Position numbers and translations under genes: made by a program | In this document: positions 27,029 to 37,808 of the stretch, piece after piece | Numbering within the stretch: the stretch's first letter is position 1 | Layout of the letters: each line of letters opens with the position of its first letter | Source: Streptomyces niger | Lineage (GTDB): Bacteria > Actinomycetota > Actinomycetes > Streptomycetales > Streptomycetaceae | Direction: 5' to 3' | NCBI RefSeq assembly: GCF_000718305.1 | Contig: NZ_JOFQ01000025.1 | Location: 1 to 64,000, forward strand | DNA: 64,000 nucleotides | Notes under the pieces: model-generated | Told to the model about the DNA's origin: nothing | The model's database searches: none | Seen by the model: the letters and a program-made list of their open reading frames with translations, nothing else

Positions 27029-27281
27029 CATCGAGAACGCGGCCAGGGAGTCGCTCTCCGCCGTCCTCGACCCCGCCGTCGAGCCCGAAGACCTCGACCT
27101 GGACGCGGACATGACCGGCACCTATGGTCTGACCTCGCTCAACAAGGTGCTGTTCCTCACCGAGGTGTGCGAGGCGACCGACGTCGACCTCGCGCACTTC
27201 ACCGAGCACGACCTCGCCGAGATGCGCACCCTGCGCAGCGTCGCCGAGTCCCTGTCCCGACACACGAAGAAGGTGGCCTGA
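27018..27281 (+). CDS. Stand-alone acyl/peptidyl carrier protein
   Basis: An 87-residue acidic four-helix carrier protein with the phosphopantetheine-site motif YGLTSLNKV. It begins inside the end of the AMP ligase gene (11-base overlap), the usual arrangement for a ligase/carrier pair. The internal ATG at 27018 is chosen because it gives normal carrier length; the frame is open upstream but there it is a shadow of the ligase. It is one of three carrier domains in the cluster. Confidence 0.9.
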   Translation: MLPDIENAARESLSAVLDPAVEPEDLDLDADMTGTYGLTSLNKVLFLTEVCEATDVDLAHFTEHDLAEMRTLRSVAESLSRHTKKVA

Positions 27282-27284
27282 ACC

Positions 27285-27899
27285 ATGGCCTGGGCACAGA
27301 ACGCCGCGGTGGTACTGGAGAACGAGTACGTCCGGCTGCGGCCGGTCACCGAAGCCGACCGCGAGCCCGTACGGGCCGTCGCGATGGACCCCGACATCTG
27401 GAAGTACTTCGTCTCCGCCGTCGAGACCGACGCCGACTTCGAGGCGTTCTTCGACACCTGCCTCGCCGACCAGAGCGCCGGCCGCCGCGTCGTCCACATC
27501 ATCACCGACAAGGCCACCGGCCGGGTCGCCGGCAGCATGAGCTACGGCAACCTGGCCGAGGCCGACCGGCGGCTGGAGATCGGCTGGTCCTGGCTGGGCC
27601 GCGACTTCCGGGGCCAGGGCATCAACCGCTGGGCGAAGTACCTGCTCCTGGAGCACGCCTTCGAGCAGCTGGGCGCCGAGCGCGTGGAGTTCAAGACCGA
27701 CATCCTCAACACCCAGGCCCGCCGCGGGCTGCGCAACATCGGCGCGGTGGAGGAAGGCACCCTGCGCAGCTACAACTTCATGCCCGGCGGGCGCCGCCGC
27801 GACGCGATCTTCTACAGCGTCCTGCGCGCCGAGTGGCCGCGGGTGAAGGACGAGCTCGCCACGAAGCCGAAGGTCGCCCAGCTGGACGCCGTCGGATGA
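27285..27899 (+). CDS. GNAT-family N-acetyltransferase (RimJ/RimL-like)
   Basis: A 204-residue RimL-type GNAT protein: VRLRPVTEADREPV near the start, the acetyl-CoA binding segment LGRDFRGQGINRW, and RRGLRNIGAVEEGTLRS near the end. It would acylate an amino or hydrazino nitrogen from acetyl-CoA or another acyl donor. In this cluster it could protect a reactive hydrazine, acylate a terminal intermediate or give self-resistance; the sequence does not decide. It starts three bases after the carrier gene and its stop overlaps the C45 gene start (ATGA), so it is in the same operon. Confidence 0.87.
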   Translation: MAWAQNAAVVLENEYVRLRPVTEADREPVRAVAMDPDIWKYFVSAVETDADFEAFFDTCLADQSAGRRVVHIITDKATGRVAGSMSYGNLAEADRRLEIGWSWLGRDFRGQGINRWAKYLLLEHAFEQLGAERVEFKTDILNTQARRGLRNIGAVEEGTLRSYNFMPGGRRRDAIFYSVLRAEWPRVKDELATKPKVAQLDAVG

Positions 27900-28942
27900 G
27901 CGAGGGCGTGGGCATACCTCTCGTCCGCGCGTCGGGCGACCCGTTCGCCGCCGGGCGGGCCCATGGTGCCGCCCTCGCCGGTCCGTTGCGCGCCTTCCTC
28001 GACGACTCGCTCTGCCGGCTGAACAAGGTCATGCCGGAGCCGGTCTCGCTGGACGGACTGCTGCCGTCGATCGCCGCCTACCGGGCGGCGGTCGCGGCGG
28101 CAGCGCCGGACCTCGCGGAGGAGGTCGCGGGCCTCGCGAAGGGCGCCGGGATCAGGCCGGAGGAGGCGTGGCTGTTGCAGTTGCGCCGGGAGATCATGGG
28201 CTACCGCAAGATACCCACGGCGGGCGATTGCACCACCTACGCCCGTACCGGCGCGGCCGGCCCGGTCCTCGCGCAGACCGTCGACCTCAACGGCGACCTC
28301 GACGACCAGCTCAGCGTGCTGGAGGTCGCCCGCACCGGGACGGCACGCCGCTCGCTCGTCCTCAGCTTCGGCGGCCTGCTGGGCTACCTGGGCCTGAACA
28401 GCGACGGCCTCGCGGTCGGCCTCAACCTGGTCCTGGGCGGCGACTGGCACCCGGGTGTGCCGCCCTACCTCGCCATCCGGCACCTGCTGGACACGGCGCG
28501 GGACGTACCCGAGGCCCTGGAGATCCTGCGCGGCCTCCCCCTGGCGAGCTCCCGCACCCTGGTCCTGTGCGACCGGGAGCGGGTCGTCGTGGTGGAGATC
28601 CTCGGCGACGATCTCCGGATCACCGAGGGGGCGGAGACGGCACACACCAACCACTTCCTGCACCCGGACTTCGTCCCGTCCGACGAGATCAACGTGTTCG
28701 CCCGCAATTCCTCGGTACGCAGGCTCAAGGCGGCCACCGCGGGGCTCGACGAGCTCGCGCCGGAGTGCGGGGCCGAGGAACACTTCGCGCTGCTGTCCAC
28801 CCCGCCGATCTGCGTACCGGACCGGGGCGACATCCGCGCCGAACGCACCGTCGCCGCCGTGGTGATGTTCCCCGACCGCGGCGAGCTGCACGTACGCCCC
28901 GGCGACCCGTCACTCTCCGCCACCCAGGTCTTCACCTTGTAG
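27896..28942 (+). CDS. C45-family autoproteolytic acyltransferase/hydrolase
   Basis: A 348-residue Ntn-hydrolase resembling isopenicillin-N acyltransferase (acyl-CoA:6-aminopenicillanic acid acyltransferase). The self-cleavage and nucleophile site is GDCTTYA with Cys112; the following FGGLLGYLGLNSDGLAVGLN and THTNHFLHPDF segments are typical. After autocleavage the new N-terminal Cys hydrolyses or transfers an amide acyl group. Working with the GNAT just before it, it could be an amide-removing or acyl-exchanging step such as a prodrug release. This is the last intact gene of the cluster; the gap downstream holds only a PPTase fragment. Confidence 0.85.
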   Translation: MSEGVGIPLVRASGDPFAAGRAHGAALAGPLRAFLDDSLCRLNKVMPEPVSLDGLLPSIAAYRAAVAAAAPDLAEEVAGLAKGAGIRPEEAWLLQLRREIMGYRKIPTAGDCTTYARTGAAGPVLAQTVDLNGDLDDQLSVLEVARTGTARRSLVLSFGGLLGYLGLNSDGLAVGLNLVLGGDWHPGVPPYLAIRHLLDTARDVPEALEILRGLPLASSRTLVLCDRERVVVVEILGDDLRITEGAETAHTNHFLHPDFVPSDEINVFARNSSVRRLKAATAGLDELAPECGAEEHFALLSTPPICVPDRGDIRAERTVAAVVMFPDRGELHVRPGDPSLSATQVFTL

Positions 28943-29012
28943 CGACGACGGGTCCGCGCGAGGGAGGGCCGGAAGGACCGGCAGGGTCGGCGGGGGCCTT
29001 GGGGCCGCGGGG

Positions 29013-29320
29013 GTGGTGGGGGCGGCCGGGAACGCCCCCACCTCCGGCGGGCCTGCGCCGGCCGGGCGGGCCCGGCCCACGGAAGCCGAGCGGCAGCGCG
29101 GCAACGCCTTCACGGCCGCGGCCGCCACCCGCCGGTTCCTCCGCTCCCGGCCGGCGGTGCGCGACCTGCTCGGCCGGTGGCTGGGGGTGCCAGCGGCCGA
29201 GCTGCGCCTGGCGTACACGCCGCTGGGCAAGCCGTACCTGCCGGACCACCCCGGACTGCACGTCAGCTGGTCCCGCTCCGGCCCCCTGCTACTGGTCGGC
29301 GCGGGCCCGTCGAGCCCCCC
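29013..29320 (+). pseudogene. Truncated Sfp-type phosphopantetheinyl transferase fragment
   Basis: The translated frame contains [20 protein letters not shown], then [21 protein letters not shown], matching the middle of Sfp-type phosphopantetheinyl transferases (the GKP and HxSxS region). It stops being family-like just where the metal-binding GxDxE motif should follow, and no other frame continues it. The remnant is therefore non-functional as a PPTase. The rest of the 624-base gap 28943-29566 shows nothing else; the recQ promoter must lie near its end. Confidence 0.6.
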
Positions 29321-29566
29321 GGCGCGACACCACCCCGCCCCGCGCCGCCCCTGCGGAAACGGAGGGGCGGCGCGGGCATGACCGGTGAACGGAGCCCCGA
29401 AGCGTCGTCATCAACGGCCGGCTCCGGCTGCACGTCATCGCCGCACACCGGCGCACCCGACCTGCCCGTCGGTGTCTCCCGGGCACTGACGGGCCGGGAC
29501 CACCCGCCGGCGGGTGAGACCGGTGACGGTTCGCCCGTTGTCAGTGTCATGCGCTTGCATGGAGGC

Positions 29567-31738
<2,172 letters not shown>

Positions 31739-31779
31739 CCGCGTGTCGATCCCCTGCAGCCGGCTCCCCCTGCGGGCCG

Positions 31780-32745
31780 TCATCTGAACCGAGCGGCCTC
31801 GGTGGACTCCACGGTCGTGCGCGCCGAGGGCGTCCGGTTGCCGGAGCTGTGCGGCAGCCTTCTGCTTCGCTCGCGGCCGGGGAGCGCCGCCCACACGGCA
31901 ACTGCGATCAGGCCGACGATGAGTGCGAAGGTCAGCTCGTCGAAGCCGCCGTGGAAGACGGTCTCCGCCAGGTAGGTGAGGCCGGGGACCGTGGTGAGCA
32001 GCACCATGGCGATCATGGAGTCCGCCCGCTGGATGCCGACCTGCAGCAGGAACAGCGGTGCGGTGACGGCTGCCAGACCGGTCAGGAGCATGGCCGGAAG
32101 CTGCTGCGCCCACTGTTCTCCCGGGCCCCCCTGAACCATCAGGAGTGCGGCGCCCGCCAGGTAGGTGAGGTGGAAGCGATGGGCCGTCGTGCGTACCGGG
32201 TCGACGCCCCGGCGGCCGAGCTCGCCGGAGATGACGGCCAGCGCGGAGGCGCCGAAGCCCGCCACGACGACGAGAGCCAGGCCCAGGAGCATGCCCTGTC
32301 CGGAGGAGGCGCCGCCGGAGAGCGACACGGCCACGGCTGCGCCCAGCGCGATCAGGAGGACCGCTGCCAGCCATCCTCTCGGTGAGGCCCGCCGGCCGTG
32401 GCCGGTCAGCGCGAGCAGAGCGACGGCCAGGGGGCCGACCGCCGCTTCCACTCCGCTGGCCAGCGCGGAGGGGATCCATGCCAGCGAGGCGTAGAAGCCG
32501 AGGAAGGTGACCGCCGTGACGATGTTCATCAGCAGCAGCAGGCGGCCCGCCGGCCGGGGCGGGGCGGCGTCGGCGGCGGAAGCGGTGCGGCGCCGCACGG
32601 CGTGCACGAGGTTGAAGATCACCGCTGCTGAGGCGAATCCGACACAGGCCAGGTAGAGGCTGCCTGACGAGTCGAAGCGGCCGGAGATGTAGCCGTAGCT
32701 TGCCGCCTGGAGGACGACCGCGCCGATGATGCACACGATGGGCAT
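31780..32745 (-). CDS. EamA/DMT-family transporter
   Basis: A 321-residue membrane protein with about ten hydrophobic segments in two EamA-like repeats (for example AVTFLGFYASLAWIPSALASGVEAAVGP and LTGLAAVTAPLFLLQVGIQRADSMIAMV). These proteins export small metabolites or amino acids. It starts one base after the ATP-grasp gene ends, so the two are coupled, and it is convergent with recQ with 41 bases between. Likely job: exporting the product of the second cluster or a precursor. Confidence 0.85.
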   Translation of the reverse strand: MPIVCIIGAVVLQAASYGYISGRFDSSGSLYLACVGFASAAVIFNLVHAVRRRTASAADAAPPRPAGRLLLLMNIVTAVTFLGFYASLAWIPSALASGVEAAVGPLAVALLALTGHGRRASPRGWLAAVLLIALGAAVAVSLSGGASSGQGMLLGLALVVVAGFGASALAVISGELGRRGVDPVRTTAHRFHLTYLAGAALLMVQGGPGEQWAQQLPAMLLTGLAAVTAPLFLLQVGIQRADSMIAMVLLTTVPGLTYLAETVFHGGFDELTFALIVGLIAVAVWAALPGRERSRRLPHSSGNRTPSARTTVESTEAARFR

Positions 32746-32746
32746 G

Positions 32747-33991
32747 TCAGCCGCCGTTCGTGAGGTCTTCCAGGCGGAACATGCCGCCCGCGTCCTCGAT
32801 GTCGTGCAGGGTGGCGAGGCTGTGCTGAAGCAGTTCGGTGTCTTCGTGCACGAAGAAGGCGATGCCGCAGGCTCCGGTGGTCAGGTAGCGGTCCTGCATG
32901 GGCTCACCGATGACGGGGAGGCGGGCGATGCTGTGGAAGCCGGGCAGGCGCCGCATCGTGCGCAGGCCGTCCATGGCGGTCAGAACGCCTTCGCGGTGCG
33001 GGCGCAGGAACACCTTGGCGACCGTGCGGGCCGGGCCGTGGGGCAGCGGGAACCGCTTGTCGAATTCCTCGGGCCGCAGAAAGCGTTCCACGGTCAGGTG
33101 CTGGTGGCTGTAGCCGTAGGCGGCCTGGTAGGGGTCGGGGGCCAGGCACGGCCCCATGACCCGGGAGTTGACTTCGACGAGGCGGGGGCCGTGCGCGGTG
33201 AGCATGACTTCGGTGTGGGCGGCGCCGTCGCGTATGCCCAGGGCGTCGAGGCAGCGCAGTACGTAGTCGACGAGATGCTGTTCGGCGTCGGTGAAGGCGC
33301 TGCGGGAAATGATGTGACGCAGCATGGGTGCGCCGTCGACGTAGTCGATGCGCTCGGCGTACACCTCGGCCAGCAGGTGCTTGCCGTCGTGGCTCACCGT
33401 GTTCACGATGTACTGCGTCCCGCGCAGGAATTCCTGGACGAGGTAGCCGTCGTTGACCTCGCCCATGAGGTTGACGCGGCCGGTGGAGGCACGGAAGACG
33501 TCGAGTGCCTCTTCGGGGCTGTCGACGATGAGGCATCCCTCGCTGCCGGCACTGTTGACGGGCTTGACGACCACGGGAAACGCCGGCTCGTCGTCGAGGG
33601 CCGCGCGCAGCTCGTCCTCGGTGTGCACCAGGGTGGTGCGGGCGTGCGGAAGGGATGCCGCCGCGAGTGCCTGTGCCATGAGGTGCTTGTCCCGGCGGGC
33701 GCCGCGCAGCCGGTGGTCGTGGTGGGGCAGGCCGAGTTCCTGGGAGAGTTCGTCGGCCAGGGTGACGCCGTATTCGCTGGCCGCGATGACGGTGTGCACG
33801 CCGTGGGCGGCGAGGTGGGCGGCGGTGTCCTGCAGGTCGGTGTGGCGGTAGGGCTTGGTGTGCTGGGCGGCGGGGCTCTGTGCGGAGGGTTCCAGTCCGG
33901 CGGAGTAGATGTGCAGGCAGTCGGCGCCTTCTTCCCAGAAGGCGTCGGCCAGGGCCGCTCCGCTGGACACGGGGTTGATGAGGGCGATCAC
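32747..33991 (-). CDS. ATP-grasp ligase
   Basis: A 414-residue ATP-grasp protein. The ATP-binding middle shows RDKHLMAQAL, FPVVVKPVNSAGSEG (the glycine-rich grasp loop), YLVQEFLRGTQYIVNTVS and the metal-binding AHTEVMLTAHGPRLVEVNSRVMG. It resembles the carboxylate-amine ligase group that includes bacterial L-amino-acid ligases, so it may couple two amino acids into a dipeptide or another amide. It is placed between the FAD enzyme (four-base overlap, GTGA) and the EamA transporter. Confidence 0.85.
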   Translation of the reverse strand: MIALINPVSSGAALADAFWEEGADCLHIYSAGLEPSAQSPAAQHTKPYRHTDLQDTAAHLAAHGVHTVIAASEYGVTLADELSQELGLPHHDHRLRGARRDKHLMAQALAAASLPHARTTLVHTEDELRAALDDEPAFPVVVKPVNSAGSEGCLIVDSPEEALDVFRASTGRVNLMGEVNDGYLVQEFLRGTQYIVNTVSHDGKHLLAEVYAERIDYVDGAPMLRHIISRSAFTDAEQHLVDYVLRCLDALGIRDGAAHTEVMLTAHGPRLVEVNSRVMGPCLAPDPYQAAYGYSHQHLTVERFLRPEEFDKRFPLPHGPARTVAKVFLRPHREGVLTAMDGLRTMRRLPGFHSIARLPVIGEPMQDRYLTTGACGIAFFVHEDTELLQHSLATLHDIEDAGGMFRLEDLTNGG

Positions 33992-35457
33992 GGGGAGGTC
34001 CTTCCGTCGAGAGCGAGGGGGAGCTGCTGAGGGGTGTCACGGATCTGGGCGGCGACGTTCTCGGCGTGCTGGGCCGAGGCGCGCAGGTAGTTGACGATGG
34101 GGTAGCGGCTGCCGGCGCATGCGCCGAGGGCCCAGATCCGTTCGGCGTGACCGTCGGAGCGGAGCCGGATCCGTAGGTCGGTGCCGATGGCCGGGGGTGT
34201 GCCGCCCGGGGCGTCGAGGAGGAGCGTGCCGTCGGCGACGGCCAGCCGGGGAGCGCGGTAGCCGGTGGCGCAGACGAGATGGTCGAAGTGTTCGTCACGG
34301 CCGTCGGGCCAGTGCGCGTGCCACCCCTGTCCCTGTGGGCCGGGCGTCAGGGTCCGGGGTTGTGCGGGAGCCACGGTCAGCTGCCGGCGTTCCATGGCGG
34401 ACAGCAGAAGTTCCGCGTTGGGAAGCGGGATGGCGGAGATGTAGCGGGCGATGAGCGGGCGGTGGCGGGTGAAGAAGGCGTCGCGTTGCCGCTGTGTCCA
34501 GTCGCACGTGTGGGCGTTGAGCGCGTCGATGAGTTCCGCCATGACGTCCTGCCAGGCGACGGCTCCGGTGCGGGCCTGCTGGGTTTCCCGGCGCAGGAGT
34601 TCTTCGGCCGTACCCGCTGTGCGGGGCCGTGGGACCGTGCCGCCGGCGCTCGCCCTGCGGACGGCCCGGACGAGCCGGCGGGCGAGTTTGCCGTCGAACT
34701 CGGGGTCGTCCGGGTGCAGAGAGCGCCAGTCGTCGCTGCTGATGTGCATGGTGGGCATGCGGCGCAGGCGGGTCCGCACGGCGGGGAGCACCGCGGAGGG
34801 CGAGGTGAGGGTGACCCGTCGTCGGGGGGACCGGCACAGCACGAGGCCGGCGTCGATGGCGGAGAGCTTGCTCCCCAGGACCAGTACGCGGGCGTCGTCG
34901 GGCAGGCGGGTCAGCCGGTTCGTGGGGTAGGGCGAGTCGAGGAGCTGCGGGCTGCCGGTATGCGGTTGCAGGGCCGGCGGCAGCGCGGGGGCGTCGGCGC
35001 CCAGGCACAGCGCGATGTCCGTGCCGTTCAGGACGTGCCCGCCGGCCAGTGAAACGTCGTAGGAGCGGCCGTCGTTACCGGGGGCGACCCCGGTGACCCG
35101 GGAGCGCACGTGCCGGGTACGAACACCGCGGCTGCGCAGCTGCTGGAGGGCGCGGGTCAGGCGCTCGCGCGCGTACTGGCCGACCAGGTAGCGGGGTACG
35201 AAGTCGTCCCTGCCGACCGGGTGGCCGCGCGCCGCCAGGTACCGCAGGAGATCGGAGGTGCCGTGTGCGGTGAGGGAGGTGACGTCCACGGAGGTGTTGC
35301 ACAGCACGGAGGGATCCGTGGCGCCGAACGCCGTGCCCAGTCCCGCGGTCCCCGGCGCGATGAGATCGATGCTGTCGATGCCGGGCACGCCGGATAACTG
35401 CATGAGGAGGCTTGCGGCGGTGGCGCCTGCGCCCACGACAACGATTCTTCTGCGCAC
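33988..35457 (-). CDS. FAD/NAD(P)-binding oxidoreductase
   Basis: A 489-residue flavoprotein. The N-terminal Rossmann motif RRIVVVGAGATAASLL and the FDHLVCATGYRAP segment suggest a flavin monooxygenase-like or FAD-NAD(P)-binding protein of the group often found in actinobacterial metabolite clusters. A second nucleotide-binding stretch ARVLVLGSKLSAIDAGL lies near residue 175. I start at the GTG at 35457, directly before the Rossmann motif and after GGAAAGAAG; the frame stays open for 45 more codons upstream without family likeness. Substrate unknown: it may oxidise an amino acid or the dipeptide. Confidence 0.78.
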   Translation of the reverse strand: MRRRIVVVGAGATAASLLMQLSGVPGIDSIDLIAPGTAGLGTAFGATDPSVLCNTSVDVTSLTAHGTSDLLRYLAARGHPVGRDDFVPRYLVGQYARERLTRALQQLRSRGVRTRHVRSRVTGVAPGNDGRSYDVSLAGGHVLNGTDIALCLGADAPALPPALQPHTGSPQLLDSPYPTNRLTRLPDDARVLVLGSKLSAIDAGLVLCRSPRRRVTLTSPSAVLPAVRTRLRRMPTMHISSDDWRSLHPDDPEFDGKLARRLVRAVRRASAGGTVPRPRTAGTAEELLRRETQQARTGAVAWQDVMAELIDALNAHTCDWTQRQRDAFFTRHRPLIARYISAIPLPNAELLLSAMERRQLTVAPAQPRTLTPGPQGQGWHAHWPDGRDEHFDHLVCATGYRAPRLAVADGTLLLDAPGGTPPAIGTDLRIRLRSDGHAERIWALGACAGSRYPIVNYLRASAQHAENVAAQIRDTPQQLPLALDGRTSP

Positions 35458-35958
35458 GGGACTTCTTTCCGAGTGTGGCCGCTTGGGCACTTTTCGAATC
35501 AGTTGAAGCGCTGAGGCAAAGCGCTGTGAGTGAGTACGTAAACAGCGTTTCTGAGGTGCCGTCAAGCACTTCCTGGAAAGAGCGCGACGCACGGCGATTA
35601 ACGGGAACCCTGCACCGTGAAGGAGCTCACACGACCGTGGGCGTAAAGACGCACAGGGTGCTGGATTTATGCGAACATATCGCCCTTCCTGTGACCTTTC
35701 AACGACGGACAGTCACCTCCTCCCCTGTCCAGAATGTGGAACAGACTGTCCAATCACAGGATTGATCTTGCTAACGTGCAGCTCGGAGTGGGGGGCTCCC
35801 AGCCATCCCTCGACCATCGCATGCCTGCCGTCCCCCACGGGACGCGTCACCCGCGATGGCCGGGCCGGGAGGGAACGCACCCCTTCCAGCGTCAGGCGAC
35901 CGCTCGGCGAGTTCCGCTCACTACGGTCGTCCTGCCGGAAGAACCGAAAGGGATAACT
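35458..35958. other. Divergent promoter region of the second cluster
   Basis: About 500 bases without a recognised gene between the FAD enzyme and the dioxygenase. It is less GC-rich than its neighbours. Visible elements are the repeated hexamer AGCGCT near 35508-35530, a TCCA/TGGA dyad at 35728-35740 and repeated CTGTCC nearby. These could be regulator sites for both transcription units; none is assigned. Confidence 0.4.
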
Positions 35959-36600
35959 GTGCGCTGCTTTACTTTATCTGCCGCCGTCCACCTGTCCGAG
36001 GAATTCCTCGAAAGCTACGCCGACCTGCCGGCCGATGAGCACCTCCGGGACGGACACCGCTTCCGCTATCGCGCATTCGGGAAAGCCCAGGTAAAGGGGG
36101 AGCGATTTCTGTGGGAGGACGAGGTGTCGTTCTTCCAGGAAGGCGACATCAACGCCTACGCCGGCGGCCGTGAACGCAAGTTCGCGCCGCTCGGTGACGC
36201 GGCCCGTGAGTTCGCCGAGAGCTTCGTCAACTCGCGCCGCACGCGCGGCATCGTGACGGCCGAGGAGTTCCACATCGGCTGTCACCAGATCCGCATCACC
36301 GCCGACGACGAGCACCCCGGGCTGCCTGCCCCGGAAGGGTTCCACCAGGACGGCTTCGACTACGTCGCCGTCACGTGCGTCGCCACCGAGAACGTCAGCG
36401 GCGGCATCTCCCTGGTCCGTGCGGCCGAACCGGACGGGGACGACCTCGTCGAGCGCGTCATGCCTCCGGGGGAAGCGCTGTTCCTCGCCGACCGTGAAGT
36501 ACTGCACTACGTCAGTCCCATCACGCCGAAGGTACCCGGCAGGCCCACCTACAGGGACGTCGCCGTCATCACTTTCACGCTGGAAGGCGCCGCACGATGA
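35959..36600 (+). CDS. 2OG-Fe(II) dioxygenase, IDO-like family
   Basis: A 213-residue protein of the 2OG-Fe_Oxy_2 family that includes bacterial L-isoleucine 4-hydroxylase. The iron triad is visible as HQD (His129, Asp131) in GFHQDGFDYV and distal His183 in LHYVSPI; the Arg that binds 2-oxoglutarate is probably in the RPTYRDVAV end. It likely hydroxylates the side chain of a free aliphatic amino acid. GTG start at 35959 with AAAGGGAT upstream. Leu6 is a TTA codon (35974-35976), so it may be bldA-controlled. The stop overlaps the aminotransferase start (ATGA). Confidence 0.85.
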   Translation: MRCFTLSAAVHLSEEFLESYADLPADEHLRDGHRFRYRAFGKAQVKGERFLWEDEVSFFQEGDINAYAGGRERKFAPLGDAAREFAESFVNSRRTRGIVTAEEFHIGCHQIRITADDEHPGLPAPEGFHQDGFDYVAVTCVATENVSGGISLVRAAEPDGDDLVERVMPPGEALFLADREVLHYVSPITPKVPGRPTYRDVAVITFTLEGAAR

Positions 36601-37697
36601 GCATCGCTCCCTACACCATCCAGGACTGGCTCTTCGACCGGGCGCAGGGCCGTTTCGACCTCGATCTGGCCGAGAGCGGCGTCCAGTTCCAGCTCCTGCG
36701 CGACCTGCCCCTCGATCCCGACTGGGACCTCGACTACAGCCTGGACCGCGGTACGCGCGAGCTGCGTGAGCGCATCGCCGCCCTGTACGAGGACCCCGGC
36801 GAGAGCAACGCCGCATCACCACCGGACCGCCGCGACGTGGTCGTCACCCACGGCGCCCAGGAGGCCCTCTACCTGCTCTACCGCTCCGCGCTCGCCGCGG
36901 GCGACCACGTGATCACCACCGCCCCGGGCTGGCAGCAGGCATGGGAGGTCCCGGCACATATCGGCTGCGAGGTGAGCGTCCTCGACTGGCAGCCCGGGAC
37001 GCCCTTCGACGCCGAAGCGCTGGCGGCCGCCGTGCGCCCGCAGACCCGGATGCTGATCCTCAACAGCCCCTGCAACCCCTCCGGCCGGGCCCTGAGCGAC
37101 ACCGAATGGGACGGCATCCTGCGGGTGGCCGAGGCCCACGACCTGCTGGTCGTGAACGACGAGGAGTACCTGCTGGACTTCGGCGCATCCGTCGTACGCC
37201 GCCACCCCCGCTCGGTCTCCGTCTCCGGCCTCTCGAAGGTCTACGGCATGCCCGCCCTGCGCGTGGGCTGGGCCCGTGGCCCGCAGGACGTCATCGAGCG
37301 CATGGTGAACTACAAGCGTTACACCACCGTCTCCAACTCCGTGGTGTGGGAACGAGTGGCCACCAGGGTTCTCGCCGACCGGCAGCGACATGTCGACCGC
37401 TACCGTTCCCTGGTCTCCCCCGGGCTCGAGCAACTGACGGCCTTCGCGAAGGCGCACGACGCACACGTCGAACTCGTCCCCCCGCACGGGACCCCCTTCG
37501 CCTGGCTGCGCTTCACCTCCGTGCCGGTCTCCTCCCAGGACTTCGCCGAACAGCTCCTGGACCGGCACCGCACCCTCGTCATGCCCGCCGAGGTCTTCGG
37601 CGCCGAACACGGGATCCGGATCAGCTACGCCCGCCCCGCCGATGTGCTCGCCGAAGGACTGCGGCGCATCGCGGAGCAACTCGCCGCGTCCGTATAG
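36597..37697 (+). CDS. PLP-dependent class I/II aminotransferase
   Basis: A 366-residue fold-type I aminotransferase. Recognisable are THGAQEALYLLYR (PLP phosphate region), LNSPCNPSGRALS, VVNDEEYLLD, and SGLSKVYGMPALRVGW with PLP Lys214. The substrate is not deducible from these motifs. Coupled by ATGA to the dioxygenase, it may supply or convert a hydroxylated amino or keto acid. It has a 111-base gap to the exporter pair, which may hold another promoter. Confidence 0.87.
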   Translation: MSIAPYTIQDWLFDRAQGRFDLDLAESGVQFQLLRDLPLDPDWDLDYSLDRGTRELRERIAALYEDPGESNAASPPDRRDVVVTHGAQEALYLLYRSALAAGDHVITTAPGWQQAWEVPAHIGCEVSVLDWQPGTPFDAEALAAAVRPQTRMLILNSPCNPSGRALSDTEWDGILRVAEAHDLLVVNDEEYLLDFGASVVRRHPRSVSVSGLSKVYGMPALRVGWARGPQDVIERMVNYKRYTTVSNSVVWERVATRVLADRQRHVDRYRSLVSPGLEQLTAFAKAHDAHVELVPPHGTPFAWLRFTSVPVSSQDFAEQLLDRHRTLVMPAEVFGAEHGIRISYARPADVLAEGLRRIAEQLAASV

Positions 37698-37808
37698 CGC
37701 CCTCGAAGTGATGCGGGCGGGGGCGCCGTCGACGCGGCCCCGCCCGCCCCACTCCTGCGCACCGCCGAAGCCGCCAGCCAACCCCCACTGCCGCCCCCAG
37801 GAGCAGAC

